64,000 bases of DNA from Flaviflexus salsibiostraticola. Lineage in GTDB: Bacteria; Actinomycetota; Actinomycetes; Actinomycetales; Actinomycetaceae. Under the pieces are notes generated by a model. It did no database searches. It was not told the origin of the DNA and saw only the letters and a list, made by a program, of their open reading frames with translations. The stretch lies in contig NZ_CP034438.1 in the NCBI RefSeq assembly GCF_003952265.1, forward strand, positions 62,001 through 126,000, in the 5' to 3' direction. Positions 42,589 through 50,435 of the stretch are shown here, piece by piece. Every line of letters starts with the position of its first letter. The first letter of the stretch is position 1. Position numbers and translations under genes: made by a program.

Positions 42589-43928
42589 GATTCCATTTCA
42601 TCGGCATCGGCGGAGTCGGCATGGCGGCCGTCGCCGAGCTTCTCGCCGCCCGCGGTCAGACCGTCGAGGGGTCCGACAGGTCCGCCTCGGCCAACACGGC
42701 ACGCCTCGAGAGCCTCGGCATCGGCATCCACATCGGCCACGAGGCGGGACATGTTCATCCCGAGGCGACGCTCGTCGTCTCCTCGGCGATCAAGGACTCC
42801 AACCCGGAGCTGGCGGTGGCACGCTCCCGCGGTCAGCGCATCATCCACCGCTCGGAGGCCCTCGCGCTCGCAGCAGCGGGCATGGACTTCATCGCCATTG
42901 CAGGAGCCCACGGCAAGACAACAACGTCGGGAATGCTGGCGGTCGCGCTGACAGCCGTCGGCCTCGAACCGTCCTACGCCGTCGGGTCGACGCTCCCGGG
43001 CGGCGCCTCCGGCGCGAAGCTGGGGGAGGGCGCCGCGTTCGTCGCCGAGGCGGATGAAAGCGATGGCTCGTTCCTCAACTACTCGCCGATGATCGAGGTC
43101 GTCACCAACATCGAACCCGATCACCTCGATCACTACGGCGACGTCGATGCCTTCGAGCAGGCTTTCGTCGACTTCGCTGAGCGCCGGCTTCCCGGTGGGC
43201 TCCTCGTCGCCTGCAGCGACGATGAGGGCGCGCGGCGCCTGCTGGCGAGCGCCGGTGGTCGCCGCTGGTCCTATGGGACGGATGGGCCCGTCGGGGCCGA
43301 CGCCCACGTTCACCTCGAGATCACCGGTCCAACGACCGGCCGGGTCTCCTTCACGTCGATGTCCGACCAGAGCTCCGCCGAGCTCTCCCTCGCGGTCGCG
43401 GGCGACCATATGCTCCGCAACGCGGCAGCCGTGTGGGCCGTCGGCCTCGAGCTCGGCGTCGACCCGGTGGCGATGGCGGAGGCGATCGGGACGTTCAAGG
43501 GCACGGGCAGGCGCTTCGAACGCAGGGGAACGGTCCGCGGCATTGAGGTCGTCGACGACTATGCACACCACCCGACCGAGGTCGCCGCGACGCTGACGGC
43601 GGCCCGCGCGCAGACGGAGGGCAGCCTCCGCGTCATCTTCCAGCCCCACCTGTACTCCCGAACCCTCAACTTCGCGGCCGAGTTCGCACGCGCACTCGAC
43701 CTCGCCGATGACGTCATCGTCACCGGCGTCTACGGCGCGCGAGAGGAGCCGGTTGAGGGTGTTGAGGGCAGCATCATCACGGACAGGATGGTCCGCGGCG
43801 AATTCATTGCGGACATGCACGAGGCGGCCGCCGCCATGACGGAGCGCGCCGAACCCGGTGACCTCATCGTCACGATGGGAGCGGGCAGCGTGACCGTCCT
43901 GGCGTCGGAGATCCTGGCGGCGCTGTGA
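42585..43928 (+). CDS. murC: UDP-MurNAc--L-alanine ligase MurC
   Basis: A 447-residue Mur ligase that adds L-alanine to UDP-MurNAc, the first stem-peptide step. FIGIGGVGMAAVAE opens the UDP-MurNAc domain, AGAHGKTTTSGM is the ATP loop near residue 107, and EADESDGSF and VVDDYAHHPTE are signature blocks. It overlaps murG and ftsQ by 4 nt each. Confidence 0.97.
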   Translation: MRFHFIGIGGVGMAAVAELLAARGQTVEGSDRSASANTARLESLGIGIHIGHEAGHVHPEATLVVSSAIKDSNPELAVARSRGQRIIHRSEALALAAAGMDFIAIAGAHGKTTTSGMLAVALTAVGLEPSYAVGSTLPGGASGAKLGEGAAFVAEADESDGSFLNYSPMIEVVTNIEPDHLDHYGDVDAFEQAFVDFAERRLPGGLLVACSDDEGARRLLASAGGRRWSYGTDGPVGADAHVHLEITGPTTGRVSFTSMSDQSSAELSLAVAGDHMLRNAAAVWAVGLELGVDPVAMAEAIGTFKGTGRRFERRGTVRGIEVVDDYAHHPTEVAATLTAARAQTEGSLRVIFQPHLYSRTLNFAAEFARALDLADDVIVTGVYGAREEPVEGVEGSIITDRMVRGEFIADMHEAAAAMTERAEPGDLIVTMGAGSVTVLASEILAAL

Positions 43929-44926
43929 GACCGCCGAAGCAGCCCCGCCGCTCGGCCCCCCGGTCGGCAGAGCCACAGCCCACGGGTGAACCGGTCCGCC
44001 AGGCGGCACCCCGAGAGGTGCCGGTCGAGGATCGGCCGCCCGCCTCGCGGCCGGTGCGGGACCAGGCTCCAGAGAGTGCCCCGCCCTCGTCTCGGGAGCC
44101 GGGGCTGAGCGTGCGGGCGCGGGTTGCGAAGCTCCGCCGTGAGCGCATGAAGAGTGCCGCTCCGAAGCCTCCCGTCCCCACGCATCGGAAGCGATCCTCG
44201 GATCCGTATCCGTTGAGTGAGAAGATCGCGCTCCGCAGGAGGGCCCGCCGCAGGACTCTCCTCATACGACTCGCGGTCGCCGCGGGCGTGCTCGCACTCG
44301 CGGGGGGCGCGGTGTGGCTCCTGTTCTTCTCCACCGTCTTCTCGGTGCGGGACGTCAATGTCGCGATCGAGGATCCCGCCGGGGTCGTCGACGAGGCGGA
44401 GATATCCGCGATTCTCGGCGAAGCTGAGGGAACACCTGTTCTTCGTCTCGCCGAGGGCGAGCTTGAGGAGAGGCTGCTCGGGATCCCGGCCGTGGCGAGT
44501 GCCCGCGTCGACGGGGCCTTCCCGAGCGGCGTCACTGTGGAGATCACCGCCCGTGTCCCGGTCGCCTGCGTCGGTGCCGGCGACAGTTGCGAGGGTATTG
44601 CGGCCGATGCGACTCGGCTCGATGTGGGCCCGGACCTCATGGCCACGCTGCCGAAGGTCTCGATGGACCTCGAGTCGGAGTGGGCGGCGGAGCATCTCCA
44701 GGGTCTGCTCGACGCGATTGCGGCACTGCCGGAGGACGTCCACGGCCGCGTCCGCGGCGCCTCGATCACGGAGAGTGGGCTCATTGAGTTCGCACTCGAC
44801 TCAGGCACGATCAAGTGGGGCCGCTCCGAGGAGAACGAGAAGAAGGCGCGGGTCATCACCGTCCTTCTCACCCAGGAGGCCGGGACCTACGACGTGACAC
44901 TGCCCGGTGCGCCGGTCACGTATTGA
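43925..44926 (+). CDS. ftsQ: Cell division protein FtsQ/DivIB
   Basis: A 333-residue bitopic divisome protein. The first ~115 residues are a basic, Pro-rich cytoplasmic region. One membrane helix (~residues 118-140) precedes a POTRA domain beginning at VFSVRDVNVAIEDPAG. The GTG start overlaps the murC stop by 4 nt. It ends about 110 nt before ftsZ, the first real gap since mraZ. Confidence 0.88.
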   Translation: MRPPKQPRRSAPRSAEPQPTGEPVRQAAPREVPVEDRPPASRPVRDQAPESAPPSSREPGLSVRARVAKLRRERMKSAAPKPPVPTHRKRSSDPYPLSEKIALRRRARRRTLLIRLAVAAGVLALAGGAVWLLFFSTVFSVRDVNVAIEDPAGVVDEAEISAILGEAEGTPVLRLAEGELEERLLGIPAVASARVDGAFPSGVTVEITARVPVACVGAGDSCEGIAADATRLDVGPDLMATLPKVSMDLESEWAAEHLQGLLDAIAALPEDVHGRVRGASITESGLIEFALDSGTIKWGRSEENEKKARVITVLLTQEAGTYDVTLPGAPVTY

Positions 44927-44953
44927 CGAGTTTCGAGTTCCGGCGCGTCGCGG

Positions 44954-45034
44954 TTGAATGGGCCCCATCCTCTCCGTAACTTATGCGCGAGGTTGGAGCC
45001 AAGAAACCTCAACCAGCACTTGAGGTCCCGGAGG
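44954..45034 (+). promoter_or_regulatory. ftsZ promoter and structured leader
   Basis: -35 TTGAAT (44954-44959) and -10 TAACTT (44977-44982) have a 17-nt spacer. The leader can form GAGGTT:AACCTC (44989-44994 with 45005-45010) or CCTCAA:TTGAGG (45007-45012 with 45020-45025). These are mutually exclusive because they share CCTC. The second helix lies 5 nt before the Shine-Dalgarno GGAGG (45030-45034). Confidence 0.6.
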
Positions 45035-45038
45035 AAAT

Positions 45039-46223
45039 ATGTCGACAATCAACAACGCAGCCAACATCAAGGTGATCGGAGTCGGCGGCGGTGGTGTCAA
45101 CGCCGTCGACCGTATGATTCAGGACGGGCTCTCCGGGGTCGAGTTCATCGCCGTCAACACGGACGGCCAGTCGCTCGTCAAGTCTGAGGCGGAGACGAAG
45201 CTCGACATCGGCAGGTCGGTCTCCAACGGTCTCGGCGCGGGTGCCGACCCGGCGATCGGCCGCAAGGCCGCCGAGGAGAACGTCGACATCATCCGCGCCG
45301 CCCTCGAGGGCGCGGACATGGTGTTCGTGACCGCCGGCGAGGGTGGTGGCACGGGCACGGGCGCCGCTCCGATCGTCGCGAACGCGGCCCGTGATCTTGG
45401 TGCGCTGACCGTCGGCGTCGTCACCCGCCCCTTCGACTTCGAGGGCCGCCAGCGGGCCAACAATGCCGCCGCGGGCATCAAGGAGCTGCGCCAGGCAGTC
45501 GACACCCTCATCGTTATCCCCAACGACCGGCTCCTCGAGATCGCCGAGAAGGAGCTGTCCGTCCTCGAGGCCTTCCACATGGCGGACGAGGTGCTCCGCT
45601 CCGGCGTCAAGGGCATCTCTGACCTCATCACCATCCCGGGCCTCGTCAACCTCGACTTCGCCGACGTCAAGGCCGTCATGAAGGACGCCGGAACGGCGAT
45701 CATGGGCATCGGCTCCGCCTCGGGCGAGGATCGTGCGATGAGGGCGACGGAGAACGCAATCTCCTCCCCGCTTCTCGAGGCCCGCATCGACGGCGCCCAC
45801 GGCGTCCTCCTGTCCTTCCAGGCCGGCGCGGACTTCTCCATGCAGGAGCTCGCACGTGCCTCGCAGCTCGTCAAGGAGTCGGTCGACCCGAACGCGAACA
45901 TCATCGTCGGCCACATCATCGAGGATTCGCTCGGTGACGTCGTCAACGTGACCGTCATCGCGGCAGGCTTCGACGAGGCGGATGACCACATTGTGTCCGG
46001 TCGGATCCCCGGCGCCCAGCAGGTCCCGCCGAGCGTGCCCGCCGAGCCCGTCGAGCAGCCCGTCAAGGCCGCCGCCGTCGAGGAGGCCGACCCCGGCCAC
46101 CTCGTCTCGCCCGCGTCGCCCGTCGCTCCCTCCGCGCATGCCGCACCGGCGCGCAGGGTCTCGGGCGATGAGCGGATCCGCGCGGATCTCGACATCCCCT
46201 CCTTCCTCTTCAACGAGGACTGA
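45039..46223 (+). CDS. ftsZ: Cell division GTPase FtsZ
   Basis: A 394-residue tubulin-like GTPase that forms the Z-ring. The tubulin signature [10 protein letters not shown] is near residue 105, and [13 protein letters not shown] opens the GTP pocket. A ~70-residue Ala/Pro/Val-rich linker leads to the conserved tail [12 protein letters not shown], which recruits partners such as SepF. ATG 45039 has GGAGG 4 nt upstream. The GAGGA near its stop may serve as the ribosome site of the next gene. Confidence 0.98.
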   Translation: MSTINNAANIKVIGVGGGGVNAVDRMIQDGLSGVEFIAVNTDGQSLVKSEAETKLDIGRSVSNGLGAGADPAIGRKAAEENVDIIRAALEGADMVFVTAGEGGGTGTGAAPIVANAARDLGALTVGVVTRPFDFEGRQRANNAAAGIKELRQAVDTLIVIPNDRLLEIAEKELSVLEAFHMADEVLRSGVKGISDLITIPGLVNLDFADVKAVMKDAGTAIMGIGSASGEDRAMRATENAISSPLLEARIDGAHGVLLSFQAGADFSMQELARASQLVKESVDPNANIIVGHIIEDSLGDVVNVTVIAAGFDEADDHIVSGRIPGAQQVPPSVPAEPVEQPVKAAAVEEADPGHLVSPASPVAPSAHAAPARRVSGDERIRADLDIPSFLFNED

Positions 46224-46225
46224 CG

Positions 46226-46960
46226 ATCACGGGCGGGATTCTCCGCGTCGATCTGCCCGGCGCCGCTGCTGGCTTCACCATGCGGGAGCCGGGTGGCGCC
46301 TTCGCGGGCAATGTCGCCCAGCACGTCGGGGACGAGCCGGCGAACGTCGATCTCTGGAGGCGGCGACTCGAAGCTGAGACGGGGCCGCTGGCCTGGATGA
46401 ACCAGGTCCACGGCACCGCCATCGTCCCGGCGGATCACGCTACCGCGCCCGAGGCTGACGGTCTCATCCTTCACCCGGGCCAGGGCGGCGCCGTCATGGT
46501 CGCCGACTGCGTGCCGCTCCTCATGTGCGGCGGATCCGGCCGGCTCGGCGCCGTCGTCCATGTCGGCCGGGCAGGGCTGCTCGGCGGTATCGTCGACCGA
46601 GCGGTGGACCTCTTCCATCGCGCCGGCATCACGCAGATCGCGGCGGTCATCGGCCCCGCAGTCTGCGGCGCCTGCTATGAGGTGGGCGATGAGCTGGCGG
46701 CTGAGGCTGAGCGGACCCTTCGGGGCAGCTCCAGCACAACGCGGTGGGGGACTCGCGGAATCGACATCCCGGGGTCGGTGGCTCGTATCCTCAATCGCCG
46801 CGGCGTCGACGTCGCCTCGGTCGGTGTCTGCACGATGGAGGATGAGCGGTTCTTCTCCCACCGCAGGCAGCACGGCAGGGCCGGCAGATTCGCAGGATTC
46901 CTCGTGCTCGATCGCGACACTCCGTCGCGCTTGCCCGCCGCGGAACTTCCCCTGTTCTAA
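46226..46960 (+). CDS. pgeF: Multicopper polyphenol oxidase (laccase)-domain protein PgeF/YfiH, apparent ATC start
   Basis: A ~244-residue YfiH/PgeF-family protein. The family includes peptidoglycan editing factor, which hydrolyses misincorporated amino acids from UDP-MurNAc peptides. Family motifs are MNQVHG with the metal-ligand His, ADCVPLLM, HVGRAGLLGG, GPAVCGACYEVG and FFSHRRQHG. The first ATG (46280) would remove the conserved first strand (LRVDLPGAAAGFT) and has no ribosome site. An in-frame TGA at 46169 and the absence of ATG, GTG or TTG after it leave ATC 46226 as the best start: GAGGA lies 6 nt upstream. Confidence 0.85.
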   Translation: MTGGILRVDLPGAAAGFTMREPGGAFAGNVAQHVGDEPANVDLWRRRLEAETGPLAWMNQVHGTAIVPADHATAPEADGLILHPGQGGAVMVADCVPLLMCGGSGRLGAVVHVGRAGLLGGIVDRAVDLFHRAGITQIAAVIGPAVCGACYEVGDELAAEAERTLRGSSSTTRWGTRGIDIPGSVARILNRRGVDVASVGVCTMEDERFFSHRRQHGRAGRFAGFLVLDRDTPSRLPAAELPLF

Positions 46961-46998
46961 CTTGAAGGTGGCATGCCACTGATGGAAGGGGGAGCGCC

Positions 46999-47409
46999 AT
47001 GGGAATGTTCGAGCGCTTCATGGAGAAAGCCTCGCTCTCGGACGAGAGCGAAGAATTCCTCGACGATGAGGGATACGAGTATGACGACTACGACGAGGAG
47101 GCCCCTGTGAGCAGCATCAGGGCCGTCACGCCCGCCGAAGAGGTCTCGCGGATCGCCACCTGCTGGCCCCGCACATTCGCAGATATCCAGACTTTCGCCG
47201 ACGAGTTCCGCAAGGACCTGCCCGTCATCCTCAATCTGTCGCAGGCGGATGATGCGGCCCGACAGAGGATCGCCGACTTCGCGCTCGGAGTCTGCTACGG
47301 CCGCGGCGGCAACCTCAACCAGATCTCGGACGACGTGCTGCTCATGACGCCGTACTCGGTTCGGATGGAAGAGCACCGCGCCGACGGGGGCAATAGACTG
47401 GGTCGATGA
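46999..47409 (+). CDS. sepF: Cell division protein SepF
   Basis: A 136-residue Z-ring membrane anchor and FtsZ-bundling protein. An N-terminal amphipathic stretch (MGMFERFMEKASL) is followed by an acidic Tyr/Asp linker. The compact SepF domain spans residues ~55-125 and contains DLPVILNLSQADDAARQRIADFALG. GGGGG/AGCGCC precedes ATG 46999. The PLP protein yggS, usually found between pgeF and sepF, is absent here. yggT starts on its stop codon. Confidence 0.93.
   Translation: MGMFERFMEKASLSDESEEFLDDEGYEYDDYDEEAPVSSIRAVTPAEEVSRIATCWPRTFADIQTFADEFRKDLPVILNLSQADDAARQRIADFALGVCYGRGGNLNQISDDVLLMTPYSVRMEEHRADGGNRLGR
47394..47399 (+). promoter_or_regulatory. -10 hexamer TAGACT of yggT inside sepF
   Basis: TAGACT ends 6 nt before the yggT ATG, within the last codons of sepF. 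It would give a leaderless yggT message in addition to read-through. Confidence 0.45.
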
Positions 47410-47702
47410 TCCTTCTCCTCACGATCCTGTTCTGGGCGCTGTCGCTCTATACGTTTGTCCTCTTCGGCCGAGTCGTCATCGATCTGGTCTCCACGTTCTC
47501 CCGCGACTGGAGACCGACCGGATTCATGCTCATCGTCGCGAACGTCGTGTACCGCCTGACGGACCCGCCCCTGCGGTTCCTCCGGCGCTACGTTCCGCCG
47601 CTTCGTATGGGTCCTGTCGCGCTCGATATGGGGTTCATCGTGCTGTTCTTCGGGGTCTCCATCGCCCAGTGGATTGTCCAGAGAATCATCATCGGCCTCT
47701 AG
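47406..47702 (+). CDS. YggT family membrane protein
   Basis: A 98-residue membrane protein of the YggT family, found next to sepF and divIVA in many bacteria. Two hydrophobic segments (residues ~2-25 and ~70-95) flank the family motif YRLTDPPLRFLRRYVPP. ATG overlaps the sepF stop (ATGA). Function is not settled; a role in membrane or division organisation is inferred from context. Confidence 0.9.
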   Translation: MILLLTILFWALSLYTFVLFGRVVIDLVSTFSRDWRPTGFMLIVANVVYRLTDPPLRFLRRYVPPLRMGPVALDMGFIVLFFGVSIAQWIVQRIIIGL

Positions 47703-47732
47703 CGGGCACACAAACCGGTTCCTGCACTGGCA

Positions 47733-47765
47733 TTGACCGTGTGACAGGATTGACTGGTGTAGTCT
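47733..47765 (+). promoter_or_regulatory. Possible divIVA promoter
   Basis: TTGACC (47733-47738) and TAGTCT (47760-47765) lie in the ~110-nt gap before divIVA. The 21-nt spacer is long, so the -10 is better supported than the -35. A TTGACT copy (47750) lies between them. Confidence 0.4.
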
Positions 47766-47810
47766 TATGTTCGATCCAGCACTTACTGACTGAAACTACG
47801 AGGTGAAGAT

Positions 47811-48392
47811 ATGGCGCTGCTCACTGAAGAGGATGTCGTAAACAAGACATTCGCTGAAACTCGCTACCGCGAAGAGGGCTACAACCAGGATGAGGTTGAT
47901 GACTTCCTCGATGAGGTGGCAGAGACCATCAAGCAGCTGATCGAGGAGCGCAATACGCTGCGCGACGAGCTCGCTGCCGCGAAGGCGCGCGTGGGTGAGC
48001 TTGAGGCCGGCGGCGCCGAGGCGCCCGCAGCCGCAGCCGGAGCGACGGCCGCCCCTGTCCAGACCACGGAGCAGACCGGCGATCTCGCCGGACCCGCCGT
48101 CGGCGTCCTCGCACTGGCTCAGGAGCTTCACGACAAGTACGTCGCGGAGGGCCGCGAGGAGGGCGACCGTATCCTCGCGGAGGCGAACGCCGAATCCACT
48201 CGCATCATCCGCGAGGCGGAGGAGCAGCACAACCGCACCCTGACGAAGCTGGAGCAGGAGCGCGGTCTCCTCGAGCGCAAGATCTCGGAGCTGCGCGACT
48301 TCGAGCGCGACTACCGCTCCCGCATGAAGTCCTACCTCGAGTCGCTCCTGGCCAACGTTGATTCGGGCCACACGAGCACCGGAAACATCTAG
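47811..48392 (+). CDS. divIVA: Polar growth scaffold DivIVA/Wag31
   Basis: A 193-residue coiled-coil protein that binds curved membrane at poles and septum and recruits wall-synthesis machinery in actinobacteria. The N-terminal DivIVA domain includes LTEEDVVNKTFAETRYREEGYNQDEVDDFL. A first coiled coil (~30-65) and an Ala/Pro/Thr linker lead to a second long coiled coil (~100-180). It has its own upstream gap and a terminator after it, ending the dcw region. Confidence 0.94.
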   Translation: MALLTEEDVVNKTFAETRYREEGYNQDEVDDFLDEVAETIKQLIEERNTLRDELAAAKARVGELEAGGAEAPAAAAGATAAPVQTTEQTGDLAGPAVGVLALAQELHDKYVAEGREEGDRILAEANAESTRIIREAEEQHNRTLTKLEQERGLLERKISELRDFERDYRSRMKSYLESLLANVDSGHTSTGNI

Positions 48393-48404
48393 AGACTCGG
48401 AGTT

Positions 48405-48430
48405 CGATGGCGGCCTTCGGGCCGCCATCG
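48405..48430 (+). terminator. Hairpin terminator after divIVA
   Basis: An 11-bp stem (CGATGGCGGCC and its complement) with a TTCG loop lies 12 nt after the divIVA stop. lspA begins 7 nt later. Confidence 0.8.
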
Positions 48431-48437
48431 TCATGCC

Positions 48438-48920
48438 ATGTATCGACGCGCACTCGCCTTCGGCCTCTTCGTCATCCTCCTCGACCAGATCACGAAGTGG
48501 TGGGCCGAGAGCGCCCTCGCGGGCGGCGAGCGGATCCCCGTCATCGGGGACTTCCTGTCCTTCGTCCTTGTCTACAACCCCGGTGCGGCGTTCTCCCTCG
48601 GAACCGGCAGCACCTGGCTCTTCACGATCTTCTCGGCCGTCGTCGTCGCCGTCATCCTCTGGGTGCTGCGCCAGTGCGGGTCACGGGCGTGGGCGATCAC
48701 GCTCGGCATCATCGCCGGCGGCGCGGTCGGCAACCTCATCGACCGGCTGTTCCGCGACCCGTCCTTCGGGCAGGGCCACGTCGTCGACTTCATCAGCTAC
48801 AACGGCTGGTTCGTCGGCAACATTGCGGACATCGCCCTCGTCCTTGGGGTCGTCGCCCTCGTCATCATTGAGATGAGGGGCATTCCCTTCAGCGGCGCAG
48901 AGGAGTCGGCCGATGAGTGA
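48438..48920 (+). CDS. lspA: Lipoprotein signal peptidase LspA
   Basis: A 160-residue membrane aspartyl protease that cleaves signal peptides of diacylglyceryl-modified prolipoproteins, such as the CapA-like and ZnuA lipoproteins in this window. Four membrane helices are visible. The catalytic Asp residues lie in GNLIDRLF and NIADIAL, with VYNPGAAFS and VVDFIS also conserved. It overlaps rluD by 8 nt. Confidence 0.96.
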   Translation: MYRRALAFGLFVILLDQITKWWAESALAGGERIPVIGDFLSFVLVYNPGAAFSLGTGSTWLFTIFSAVVVAVILWVLRQCGSRAWAITLGIIAGGAVGNLIDRLFRDPSFGQGHVVDFISYNGWFVGNIADIALVLGVVALVIIEMRGIPFSGAEESADE

Positions 48921-49842
48921 GGCCCGTACGTACTTCGTCCCCGATGGTCTGGCGGGCGAGCGCATCGATGTCGGGGTTGCCCGGCTGACAGGTCTGTCCC
49001 GCTCGAAGGCCGGTGACCTCGTCGACTCCGAATCCGTCACCGTCGAGGGCCGCGTCGTCTCTCGATCGCGGCGCCTCATGGCAGGGGAGCGGATCGATGT
49101 CGTCCTGCCGGCCCCGCCGGCCGCGGAGCCCATCGAGACACCGATCGATATGGACGTCGTCTACGAGGACGCCGACATCATCGTCGTCGACAAACCGGCC
49201 GGCGTCGCCGCGCACCCGTCGGTCGGATGGGAGGGACCGAACGTCGTTGGGGCTCTGCGCGCCGCAGGAGTGACCATCACGTCCTACGGTCCCGCCGAGC
49301 GAAAGGGTATCGTCCACCGACTCGACGTGGGCACCTCGGGGCTCATGGTCGTCGCCAAGTCCGAGCGGGCCTACACGACCCTCAAGCGCGCCTTCAAGGA
49401 GCGCACTGTCGACAAGATCTACCACTGCCTCGTCCAGGGCCATCCGTTCCCCGAGAAGGGGACGATCGACGCCCCGATCGCCCGCGACCATCGACACTCG
49501 TGGAAGATGGCGGTGGTGGCGGGCGGCAGGCCCTCGATCACGCACTACACGACGATCGAGACACTCGGCGGGGCGGCGCTCCTCGAGGTCGATCTCGAGA
49601 CGGGCCGCACCCACCAGATCAGGGTCCACATGGCGGCGATCCACCATCCCGCCGTGGGCGATCCGCTCTACGGCTCGGACCCGACACTGTCGGAGAAGCT
49701 GGGGCTGGACAGGCAGTGGCTGCACGCATGCCGACTGGCTTTCGAACATCCGGGGACCGGCAGGCGCGTCGAGTTCGAATCCGACTACCCCGAGGACCTG
49801 CAGCGGGCCCTCGACCGCATGCGACAGGGGGACCTGTGGTGA
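48913..49842 (+). CDS. rluD: Large-subunit rRNA pseudouridine synthase, RluD family
   Basis: A 309-residue pseudouridine synthase. An N-terminal S4 domain (residues ~10-70) precedes the catalytic domain with HRLDVGTSG, whose Asp (near residue 140) is the nucleophile. GRTHQIRVH and PAVGDPLYG follow. It is the usual partner of lspA in actinobacteria. The target positions (1911, 1915, 1917 for RluD) are by family analogy. The GNAT gene overlaps its stop. Confidence 0.92.
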   Translation: MSEARTYFVPDGLAGERIDVGVARLTGLSRSKAGDLVDSESVTVEGRVVSRSRRLMAGERIDVVLPAPPAAEPIETPIDMDVVYEDADIIVVDKPAGVAAHPSVGWEGPNVVGALRAAGVTITSYGPAERKGIVHRLDVGTSGLMVVAKSERAYTTLKRAFKERTVDKIYHCLVQGHPFPEKGTIDAPIARDHRHSWKMAVVAGGRPSITHYTTIETLGGAALLEVDLETGRTHQIRVHMAAIHHPAVGDPLYGSDPTLSEKLGLDRQWLHACRLAFEHPGTGRRVEFESDYPEDLQRALDRMRQGDLW

Positions 49843-50288
49843 TCATCGAAGTGACGACCGACGAGGACATGGCGGCCGCGTGGGCCGTCCGCAAAGAGGT
49901 GTTCGTCGACGAGCAGAAGGTGCCGATCGAGGAGGAGATCGACGACCTCGACCTCGCGCCAACAACGATCCACCTTCTTGCGAAGGATGACCGGGGCCCG
50001 GCCGCCACCGGCAGGATCCTCCTCGACAGCCCGGGTCACGTCCACCTCGGCCGCATCTGCGTCGCCGCGCGGGTGCGCGGCACCGGTCTTGGCAGGCGGC
50101 TCATGCTTGCCCTCGAGGAGACGGCACAGAAGGCCTATGCGGACGGGGGTCGACTGACGATCGCGCTGTCAGCCCAGCGCGGCGCGCAGGGCTTCTACGA
50201 GGCGCTCGGTTACGGCTATGTCAGCCATCGGGAGTATCTCGATGCGGGGATCTGGCACAAGGACATGGTCAAGACTATCAACGGCTGA
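49839..50288 (+). CDS. GNAT family N-acetyltransferase
   Basis: A ~149-residue acetyltransferase. The acetyl-CoA loop is [12 protein letters not shown] (Q/RxxGxG/A pattern) near residue 80, and the N-terminal [22 protein letters not shown] is typical of the ElaA-like group. ALGYGYVS near the C-terminus is also typical. GTG 49839 overlaps the rluD stop and has AGGGGGA 6-7 nt upstream; GTG 49836 is an alternative. The substrate is unknown. Confidence 0.85.
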   Translation: MIIEVTTDEDMAAAWAVRKEVFVDEQKVPIEEEIDDLDLAPTTIHLLAKDDRGPAATGRILLDSPGHVHLGRICVAARVRGTGLGRRLMLALEETAQKAYADGGRLTIALSAQRGAQGFYEALGYGYVSHREYLDAGIWHKDMVKTING

Positions 50289-50423
50289 CGGTCTTTCCGC
50301 CCCGCGAAGCGGATGCGAACGGGCGCGGTCGAGCGGTGCACACCTGCAACCTGTTGGGTGCAGCGCGCCACGGGAGACCAACACTGTGATGATGGCCTTG
50401 TCGAATGTCTCGTCGGGTGGTCC

Positions 50424-50429
50424 TAGACT
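50424..50429 (+). promoter_or_regulatory. -10 hexamer TAGACT of dnaE, leaderless type
   Basis: TAGACT ends 6 nt before ATG 50436 with only TTGAGG's tail between. The preceding gap (50289-50423) holds no gene. Confidence 0.55.
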
Positions 50430-50435
50430 TGAGGT

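Noticed and set aside
49227..49838. GNAT frame extended into rluD
   Set aside because: The extension is a shadow of rluD and GTG 49839 has a ribosome-binding site.
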